Below, piece by piece: positions 56,601-64,000 of a stretch of 64,000 nt of DNA (the stretch's first letter is position 1; every line of letters begins with the position of its first letter). A program made the translations under genes and the position numbers. This DNA comes from Bromus sterilis (Eukaryota; Streptophyta; Magnoliopsida; Poales; Poaceae), in assembly GCA_950022295.1 (NCBI GenBank), contig OX465597.1, positions 61,615,016 through 61,679,015 of the forward strand. Reading direction: 5' to 3'. The notes under the pieces were generated by a model. It did no database searches and had not been told where the DNA came from. It saw nothing but the letters and a program-made list of their open reading frames with translations.

Positions 56601-59578
56601 ATCAACAATGTATAGATCTCCCTTTCGGTATCCCTCGAAGACAAACGTATAGTCATCTTGTGAAAAGACAACACAATGCGAAGCAGAAAACAACACAAGC
56701 ATACCCATATCGCATAACTTTGAAATAGACATAAGATTATATCCAAGAGATTGGACTAGCATAACCTTGTCAATGTGCTTATCCTTTGATATGGCAATCT
56801 TACCCAAACCTAACACTTTACCTTTGTTGTTATCACCGAAGGTAATGAACTTCAAAGAAGATTGAGATAGTTTTTCTTCGGTGAACAACTCCTTGTCTCC
56901 GGTCATATGATTTGTACAACCACTATCCATGACCCATTCGGATCCACCGGAGACATAGCCCTGCAGAAGAATTAGTTCTTCTTAACCACCCACAAACGAG
57001 CAGGTGACTGAGAAGACGTTGAAGCACTGGTCGAAGCAATATTAAATCGAACAGGAGTGTATTGCTTCGGTGAACCATCAAGCACACCATAAATGTAAGT
57101 CCTCTGCGAACGGTTAGCATAAGTATGAGCATATGCAATCTTAGTATGATTATTATGAGGACGATACGTGTGGCGACCAGTACGATAGTATTTCTTCTGC
57201 GGAACATTTGATTCGGTCACCAATGGATCATTTCTCGTCTCAAGAGAGTAGAAATGATTCGGTGGTACCGAAGACTTTCCCTGCATAGAATGGTTAGCAG
57301 GCAGTTTTTCCACAAGTGCTTTCTGCACCCATATCTGCCTCTTATAGAATCCATTCTTTGGTGGAGTACCTACATACTCAGCTGAAACTTTTCCCTGTCC
57401 ATCTTTCATGAGTTTGTAGTCTGAATCAAGTGATTCATCCACAATGACTTTTTTCATTTTGCAGTCGAAACCTGAAAGGTTAGCAATATCAATGGGTTTC
57501 TCCTTCGCTAGAACCCAAACAGTCTTAGGATACTGTTTAGGCTCCCAATATGTGCCATCAGGATTTATCTTTCTCTCGAAACCAACACCTTCATTCCTGG
57601 GATTCCTGTGAAGGAGAGCCTTCCTCAGGATATCACAGAGATATTGGTGTCCTTGCACACTTTTGAACATGCCTGTTTCAAATAAGTTTTTCAACCTGAG
57701 GAGTTCCTCGGTAACAGCAGGATTTTCCTCATCAGAGGCATTAGTATCATCAAAAATAATAGGAGCTTTCCCTTTGGAATCAGTTTTGCTTCGTTCCAAG
57801 CAGTCCAAACAAGGTGATTCAGTTTTATGATTTGCTTTAGAACCTTGTTGAGCCATGAGAGAGAGATTGACGTTTTCCAATTCTTCATGAGCCTCTGTCA
57901 GTTTTTCGAGAGCCATTTTCCTCTGAAGAAATTCATAGGTGAGCTTCTCATAATCAACTGAAAGAAGATCATGCCGAGAGGATAATTCTTCAAACTTCTC
58001 CTTCAGAGCAGCATGCTCATTAGTTAAAGTTTAACTTTTCTCAATCTCATCGATCAACAACGTTTCTGATTTCTTAATGGTTTTGCTTAGAGAATCAAGT
58101 TCATCTTGTTGAATTGAAGCAATTTTAGCAAGTTTAGCATAGCTTATCCTTGTGTCACTTTCACATGATGAATAATCAGAAGTATCATAGTTTGACTTGG
58201 ATGAAGATACCTTTTCCTTGGCCATGAAGCAATATGCAGGAGTTTCATCTTCACTACTGTTGTTGGTGAAGAATGAGCTCGAAGCATTGACTGAAGCATC
58301 TGCCGAAGCAAAGGCCAAACCAGCAACACCATCTGATTCGGACCCTGAAGCAGACCTTGAGTCTTGTTCAGCTTCGGAACCAGAGGCTTCATCTTCTGAG
58401 TTCATCTCCTTTCCCAAATAGGCCTTGGCACGGTGAGAGCTGCTTCGACGAGACGAGTGAGTCTTCGATGAAGAACCCTCACGCTTCTTATGATACTTCT
58501 TCCTTTTATCATCATCAGAATCTTTCTTCTTTTCCCTTCTTGAACTGGAATCATGTTTCTTTGACTCGTGACTTCTGCAAGATCTGTAAGACTTCGATGA
58601 AGAGTCTCTGAGTGAATGCTTCGATTTGTTTTCAGCTTCCCACAGAGGGCAATCAGCAATGTAGTGACCTGGTTTCTTGCACTTGTAGCAGCAGTTGTCT
58701 TTTGATGGGGAGCTTCTAGAGGATGAACGGTAGGAAGAACGACTTGAGCTTCTTGACGGATAACTCTTCTTGGGTGAAGAAAAACCTTTTCTTTGAAAGC
58801 GATTGAAGCGTCTCATGATCAGTGTTAAATCTTTTCCAATGCTTGAGGGATCATCTGATTCGACACCTGAAGCAGAACTGACTTCGGGTGAAGAATGACG
58901 CGAAGCTATTGCTTTCAGGGCATGAGATCTCCTTCGAGAACCATTTATGTCACGTTTCTCTTCTTCTTCCATTTCAAAGGTAGTGAGTCTCTCAAGAACA
59001 TCAGCAGCAACAAGACGTCTATAATCAGTCCTTTCCTTGATCATCAGCACAATGTGATCAAACGAGTCATCTAACGAGCGAAGCAGAGTTCTCACAACAG
59101 AGTGAGGTGTAATGTCATCAGCACCGAGGGAAATCAATTCATTGGCAAGAGTTGTGAGTCTGCTGTAAATAGAACTGACTTTTTCACCCTCGTTTCTCTT
59201 GAAGCGATAGAATTTGCTTAGGAGAGTTTCAATTCTGGCATCTTTCTGGGTAGAAACACCTTCACCAATCTGCTCAAGATAGTCCCAGACACCTTTGGCA
59301 GTTGGAATATTCTTCACTTCATGATACTTTTCAGGTGTCAAGTGATTAGTGATGAAAACCAAAACTACAGAATCAAGATCAATCAGCGTTGCTTCTTCAG
59401 GGGTGATCTCCTTCTCATCAGCAACAGTGACTCCATACAAGACAACTTGCCAGGCAGTTGAGTTGATAGCCATGATATTTCTTTTCATCTTGTCCTTCCA
59501 GTACGGGTAGTCCTTCCCATTGAAAATAGGAATAGGTTCGCCAGAGCGAATAGCTGCGAAAGACATACTAGAAGACAT
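53682..59578 (-). pseudogene. Sirevirus gag-pol polyprotein, several stops and a frameshift
   Basis: The first ATG is at 59578 (MSSSMSFAAIRSGEPIPIF); the upstream frame starts with GTG. Gag carries FNGKDYPYWKDKM and the knuckle CYKCKKPGHYIADC, then a Ser/Arg/Lys-rich stretch and a coiled-coil-prone C-terminal part (to about 56975). Then protease MDSGCTNHMTGD; integrase with WHRRLGHAMMRNL and CSACEAGK, HMDLFGP, VDDFSRYTWVFF and SDNGTEFKN; reverse transcriptase with IGTKWIFRNKQDEDG, MDVKSAFLNGEIEEEVY and YVDDIIFG; and RNase H with EDQLADIFTKPL, stop at 53682. Lesions: TAA at 58031-58033, a frameshift near 56972, TAG at 56058-56060 inside TPQ-x-NGVVERKNR, TAA at 55005-55007 after VAQG and TAG at 54639-54641 just before IYVDDIIFG. 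Confidence 0.9.
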
Positions 59579-59620
59579 ACTTGAAAACACTCCAAGAGGT
59601 TAATCCAAATAAAGAGTGCC

Positions 59621-59634
59621 TAGCTCTGATACCA
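59621..59634 (-). other. Sirevirus primer binding site (tRNA-iMet)
   Basis: The minus strand reads TGGTATCAGAGCTA two bases inside the 5' LTR end. TGGTATCAGAGC pairs with initiator tRNA-Met. Confidence 0.88.
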
Positions 59635-59636
59635 AT

Positions 59637-60922
59637 TGTAAGTTCAAGTATGTGATCAGAGGGGGAGGGGGTGAATGATCACTTCAAATTTTTGCATGAA
59701 ACTATGAAGTGAAGCATAACTTAACAGCAGAAGAGTTTCAACAGAAAGGTAAACATCGAAGCAAAACATGATTGAAGCATAACGTAGCGAATCAATAGCA
59801 TTGAATCAATTGCATTGAAGCAAATCACTGAAGCAATTGATAAACTGAATGTAAGTGCTGAAAGTAAAACGAACTCTTGACTCGACTATGTTTGTTCGAC
59901 CAGTTCACACTCTGCAAAGTGCTACGTCTGGTTGGAGGGACTTTTGATTGAACACAGGAGCTAACCTCTCTCCGTCCGTATCTCCACTGCACCAATCTCC
60001 TTGAGCTTGGTCAGTTCTTCACTCGTGGTTGATTATTGAGGAAATCACCGAAACCTTTGACAAACTGGACTTCGAGGCGACAATAACTCTTCGCTCTCTG
60101 AAGAACAACTCTCTAACCGTCTAGGAGAATTGCAGTTCTCCAAGCTAAAAAGGCTAGCAAACTTCTTCCTAAGTCATAATGAATCAACTCAGATCAATAG
60201 GACTTATGCTTCTGTGGATGGGTTTTTATATGCTTCGGTGGGGTTGCCCTCTCTCTCTCCTCTGTAGGGAATCAATCTTGGAGCAGCCAGCCCGCCAATG
60301 AGGGCTGGGGTGGCGTATTTATAGGTGGCAATCCCTAGGTGCGAAATGACTGAAGTGACCCGATGTGATAGCTTGACACCTGTCTCCAACGGTCATATTT
60401 CCAATCAAAGGCGCAACTTTACTTGAGGTCCAAGTAAAGCTGACTCACGGACTTGGTTCTGCTTCAGGAGCTGAAAGAACTAAGTCTTCGTTGGTGAAGC
60501 ATTACCTAGCGCACATGAGATTTCTTCGACTCTGGTTACTCACTGGTTTGGATTCGATCTGAGTCTTTTCATCAAAACCTTCGGAGTACATTTACTAAAC
60601 CCCTCTTGATAGTACGGTTTTTCCTACGACGCAAAGAAGTAAAAAGAACTACGCAAAAACAACTAAGTCTTGCGCCATCTTGATCATCTTCTTCGATGAG
60701 ACGAGCTTCAGGATTCCTTATCTTTTTAGGGGTCGACATCCGTGATGAGCTTCACTCCAGAGGATGTGCTTCGGTAAAAGTATAAATCTTCGTTGAAGCT
60801 TTATCACCAACCTATAACTTCAGGAACCTAACCATCTGTTTCACACTAGAAAACTTGTTAGTTCCTCTACTGTTTTGACCAACAATATCCAAAACTCTTG
60901 AGGGCATAACTTTGCTCTTACA
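59637..60922 (-). repeat. Sirevirus 5' LTR (right copy)
   Basis: 1,286 bp with the same TG/CA-bounded ends as 32239-33525, followed by CTTAC at 60923-60927. A TATA-like TATTTATAGG (minus CCTATAAATA) near 60314-60325 could be its promoter. Confidence 0.9.
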
Positions 60923-61540
60923 CTTACCAATGAAAAAAGGAGATACAACTACTTATTTTGGGTAGATCTATGGTGCAAATAAGGTGAGGAGAAGGAAGGA
61001 ACCGAGAGAAGCTTGTTTGAGGTGGGGAAAGTGAGTGTGGTGTGCTGCAAAAACATCTAGCTGCTCCCAGAGTTAGTAATGACGCACCTCATCAAATATG
61101 CGCCATTACTAACTCTGGGACAGGCGGTCCCAGCTGGCCAGAGGGGGGACCAGAATAGCAATGGCGCACATCCCAGAAGTGCGCCATTAGAGTTATACAC
61201 TTAGTAATGGCGCACTTCCCCAATATGCTTTATTGCCATGGCATCAGGCCTAGGCCCACCCCTCCCTTGACTTAGCAATGGCGCACATCCCAGAAGTGCG
61301 CCATTAGCATCCCTCGCGTCTTATGGCGCACTTCAAGAAGTGCGCCATTGCTAAGTCATGGGAGGGGGCCTGTCCAGGAGCGAATGGGCGGTGGCGCACC
61401 TGTTGGTACGTGCGCCATTAGTAACAGGGGCACTAATGGCGCACCAGGACATGGTGCGCCATTGCTATTTAGTAATGGCGCACTGCACATGTGGTGCGCC
61501 ATTAGTGTTCATATTATCTATAGCTATTTTTATAGTAGTG
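60923..61540. repeat. CACTA right-end leader and subterminal repeat region
   Basis: After the TSD copy the CACTA resumes. At least ten AATGGCGCAC-type motifs in paired inverted orientation fill 61075-61510, ending in the terminal TATAGTAGTG. The portion to 61306 also exists as the copy at 33526-33911. Confidence 0.88.
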
Positions 61541-62415
61541 CACCTTGAGACCATTATCCAGTGTATCTCGTTGTTATTAAGTTGCAAACGCAACAAACAA
61601 ATGCTATGAGCTTGGTACATAATTTAAGAAACATCTATGAGAAATAAGTAGCTACAAATACCGTTGTTTTACCTTTAGTGGCAACAACACATCCACTGCC
61701 TTGGGAGTTTCTGTCCCTCTTGCCCAAACGCGAGGAGGCATGAACCCACTATCAATCACAATGCTCCCTCTTGGAGTTATAAGCCACTACTTGACAAAAT
61801 AACAACATATAAAGAGAGCATGCAAGAACACTCAAAAAATATCAAAAGATATCATATATAAAGCATGAACAATATGATCATAATCTATGATCCATCAGAT
61901 CCCAGCAAATACAACATATCAATTACATAAACAATGCCTTGATCATGATATGCAGCTCGCAAGGACTAATTCTAGCATGGCGAGGAAGAGGCGGGACATA
62001 GCCGTAGATCAAAGTTTCGAGGTGGCGATGGAACGACGACTGCTTATGTGATAATTCTTCCTCTCCCATAACTTTTAGGTCAGGAGTGTTATATAGGCGA
62101 ACAAGGGACTAGAGGGGCGGGGGTAGCCCAGGGCACCCAGGCGATCTAGGGGTGCGGCTAGGGGCCTGGCCGCGCCCTCTGGCCATCTGGACCCCTAGTG
62201 GGGCCCCGACTCTCCTTTAGATTACGTGTGGCTTCGGTGTAAAAAATAACTTATGCAAATTTTCAGCCTTTCTAAATATTTTTTATGTGTAACTTTTCTA
62301 AAACAAAAAGATTACAGAAAACAGGAACTCGCACTAGCCACTGGATTAATATGTTAGTTTTAGAAAATTCTCAAAAATGATGTAAATGTAGTATAAACAT
62401 GTACCAATATCATGA
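61541..62415 (-). repeat. Minus-strand LTR fragment, part B2 (right of CACTA)
   Basis: CACCTTGAGACCATTAT onward is a close direct repeat of 20028-20943 and is the continuation of the fragment cut at 21064. It starts with CAC, the second copy of the CACTA target duplication, and ends near ATATCATGAAAC like part A2. Confidence 0.65.
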
Positions 62416-63204
62416 AACAAGTAAAAATAATAGATTCTTGTTGAGCGTATGAGGCGACGGGCAGGACACGAAGGAGCCAGGTTGAAAGCGGGACGCTCGA
62501 GTGGGTTTCTTGGCCCCCGCATTGGTTTAATGTCGACAGGGCGACGAGCGAGTAGCCGTGTCCCGTCACGTTTCTCCGGTATATATTGAACATGATCGGG
62601 ACCATACGTGTTTGCAGTCCGAACTCTCCCCCCCCCCCCCCCCCCCACATTGATGCGGATCGGATTTGTGAAAAAACTGATAGACGAATGGACACAAGAT
62701 CGCGTTGGATGGTAAAACTCGTTCGAACAGTTCAATCCAAACAGATACTAAAGGTTTAAGATCCCACGTTCGACATTGCCGTTAACCCATCTATCCACGG
62801 AGCATCTGCAAATAAATAGAGGGTTAAATTAGATAATTTTGATTGCAAATGCTCTACTCAGGGCCGCTGAGTGGAAGCTTCATTGCTAGCTCTTCCTCCT
62901 TGGTGTGCCAGGAAAATGGCACGTTGATTTTTATGGCAATTGCTGCTAGTTCAAGTTTTTCTTTTACGGGTATACCGCTAGTCCAGATCATTTCTGTATA
63001 TTCACACAGCTTTAGCCAAAAGCGTGCGATCGCAACCAAAACGATAGCCGATCTGCATATATGCGTTTGCTTTACCAAGCGAAGCTTATTTGCCAATTGG
63101 TCAATTGGTAGCATAAAGTAAACATGATCATCACTTATCCCAACTACGCTACGGATTAGAGGCACGATGCAACACATGATTCCCCATTTTCTTTTGGATT
63201 ACTA
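62416..63204. other. Unassigned segment with C19 run and a short open frame
   Basis: A run of 19 C lies at 62628-62646. On the minus strand 63177-62854 is open for 107 codons (MCCIVPLIRSVVGISDDHVY and onward) without a recognised domain. It could be part of a degraded element or a gene fragment; there is no second exon or homologue visible to support it. Confidence 0.25.
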
Positions 63205-63744
63205 TAGGGAAACGATTCTAATCAGCCGGTGGTCGATGCGGTGTGAGCCGTCCGCCGCCTCTAGCGCATGACGCATGTACCTGAACCCACAAACCGCTCG
63301 GCCTTATCTTTTTATCTCTGAGCTGCTCGTTCCTATCCAACAAACGTTATCCTCTTTTCTCTCTCACCTCTCTCCATCACCTCCTATCCTTGTCACGGAT
63401 GCCTAGATGACCGGTGGCTTGCTCCCGTAGCATCCATGTCAAGAGCAACCCTCAGATGCGATGCAGCATTTGTTCGCGGTGCTTAAACTGCGTAGCACGG
63501 TCCTCGCCGGCGACAGATGCTGCAACTCAGCTTTTTCTAATAGTCCTACAACCGCGGAGCTCGCCGACGGCAAAGCCGATGCCGCAATGATGCGCTTGAA
63601 TCAAACCACAAGATCTCGTCGGCGCTGCAAGGGGTGCTTGCAGCAGCCGCTGCTGTTGCAATCAGCGGGGCGCCTTAGCTCCGGGGAGTTGCCTAAGGTC
63701 GGGTTGTCGTGAGCTCCACTGCGCCATGGCTTTCTCCCTCAGCT

Positions 63745-63962
63745 CCGATTTGCAACATAGACCTTGTTGCAATAAAGTTTCGCAATATAGATCGTGTTGC
63801 AATGAGATTTTCCTGATGAAGTGCAAAAGACAACGGTATGAGATTTTTATTTTTTGCAACAAGAGCTCTGTTGCAAAGATCTTCGCAACAAAGTCTTTGT
63901 TGCACTTTGCAACAAGAGCTTTGTTGCAAAGACACTTTGCAACAAAAGCTCTGTTGCAAATA
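63745..63962. repeat. TTGCAACA / TGTTGCAA inverted-motif array
   Basis: At least ten alternating copies of the motif and its reverse complement occur, several pairs flanking GAGCT(C/T)T. The ORFs across it on the minus strand are repeat artefacts rich in Cys, Gln and Ser. Confidence 0.75.
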
Positions 63963-63969
63963 GGGATCT

Positions 63970-63995
63970 ACAACGGTTTGATGTTGAACCGTTGG
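63970..63995. repeat. Short palindrome CAACGGTT/AACCGTTG
   Basis: CAACGGTTTGATGTTGAACC followed by GTTGG has 8-bp arms CAACGGTT and AACCGTTG around an 8-bp loop. Possible terminus or subterminal hairpin. Confidence 0.6.
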
Positions 63996-64000
63996 ATTTC

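Larger units (their letters stand above)
32239..60922 (-). mobile_element. Ty1/copia Sirevirus-type retrotransposon, interrupted by a chromovirus
   Basis: The element is on the minus strand. It has 1.29-kb LTRs at 59637-60922 and 32239-33525, a tRNA-iMet primer site at 59623-59634, a gag-pol frame in Copia order (gag, protease, integrase, reverse transcriptase, RNase H), a large frame after pol, and several AAAGGGGGAG-type purine tracts near its 3' end. The long gag, post-pol ORF and multiple purine tracts are hallmarks of the SIRE/Maximus lineage. LTRs differ by about 13 substitutions and one indel by eye (about 1%). The left end is duplicated and rearranged, and a 14.1-kb chromovirus sits in the post-pol ORF. 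Several nonsense changes disable it. Confidence 0.85.
21065..61540 (-). mobile_element. CACTA (En/Spm, DTC) transposon with nested insertions
   Basis: The left end is CACTACTGGAAAAAAGG and the right end, read inward on the minus strand, is CACTACTATAAAAATAG. The flanks carry the same 3-bp duplication CAC at 21062-21064 and 61541-61543. Both ends have many subterminal copies of AATGGCGCAC in paired inverted orientation. Inside are, on the minus strand, a TNP2 transposase gene near the right end, a second gene, and a small ORF near the left end. Without the nested elements it is about 11.8 kb, normal for an autonomous grass CACTA. Both main genes carry stops and frameshifts, so this copy cannot supply transposase itself, although its ends look usable in trans. 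Confidence 0.92.
63205..64000. mobile_element. Possible Mutator-like element end, running off the window
   Basis: GGGAAACGATTCTAATCAGC at about 63208 followed by a GC-rich stretch resembles long-terminal-repeat ends of cereal Mutator-like elements. From 63745 the sequence is dominated by TTGCAACA and its inverse TGTTGCAA, often as a palindrome such as GCAACAAGAGCTCTGTTGC. No transposase or target duplication can be checked because the window ends. Confidence 0.3.

Noticed and set aside
62346..62735. 129-codon minus-strand frame
   Set aside because: It crosses the C19 run (poly-Gly) and the LTR edge; no domain is seen.

Overview
The window is plant nuclear DNA from a large, repeat-rich grass genome. 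The LTR retrotransposon, CACTA and Helitron types and their nesting point to Triticeae (wheat, Aegilops, barley or rye); this is inferred from recognised element types, as no search was run. I found no convincing host gene, tRNA or rRNA. Essentially every recognisable stretch is a transposable element or a fragment of one.

Left part (1-21064). The window opens in the last codons of a Ty3/gypsy chromovirus polyprotein, followed by its 4.45-kb 3' LTR (248-4698). After about 1.1 kb of unassigned GC-rich sequence comes a composite (about 5837-15689) of a non-autonomous gypsy-like family. It has four LTR copies, two of them 5'-truncated, and two internal segments that carry only gag-like and protease-like coding remnants. 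An inverted 350-bp LTR fragment abuts its right end and gives it fold-back potential. Next come two families of degenerate tandem repeats, an (AT)n(GT)n microsatellite, a probable PIF/Harbinger remnant, and minus-strand LTR fragments of a related family with one or two small Helitrons inserted.

Central part (21065-61540). This is one CACTA (En/Spm) transposon on the minus strand with a CAC target-site duplication (TSD). It carries a decayed TNP2 transposase gene, a second decayed gene that combines a plant En/Spm-type domain with an Ulp1-like domain lacking visible catalytic residues, and a small ORF with a viroplasmin/RNase H1 hybrid-binding domain. The CACTA is itself the target of nested insertions. 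A minus-strand Copia element of the Sirevirus lineage (TSD CTTAC) sits in it near its transposase end. A nearly intact plus-strand chromovirus (34862-48992, TSD GTGAA) sits inside the Sirevirus. The order of insertion, oldest first, is therefore minus-strand LTR fragment, CACTA, Sirevirus, chromovirus. LTR mismatch counts by eye (about 1% for the Sirevirus, about 0.6% for the chromovirus) agree with it. The Sirevirus left end is rearranged: a full LTR flanked by both TSD copies, a duplicated slice of CACTA end, then a short second LTR tail.

The most unusual items are the Sirevirus post-pol reading frame (about 1,308 codons across the chromovirus insertion, with a promoter-like and intron-like leader of host-gene type), the small viroplasmin-domain protein and active-site-less Ulp1-like protein of the CACTA, and the extra leader ORF of the chromovirus with a dsRBD-like pattern.

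Right part (61541-64000). The interrupted minus-strand LTR resumes to about 62415. About 0.8 kb of unassigned sequence with a C19 run follows, then a segment rich in TTGCAACA inverted motifs that may be one end of a Mutator-like element running off the window.
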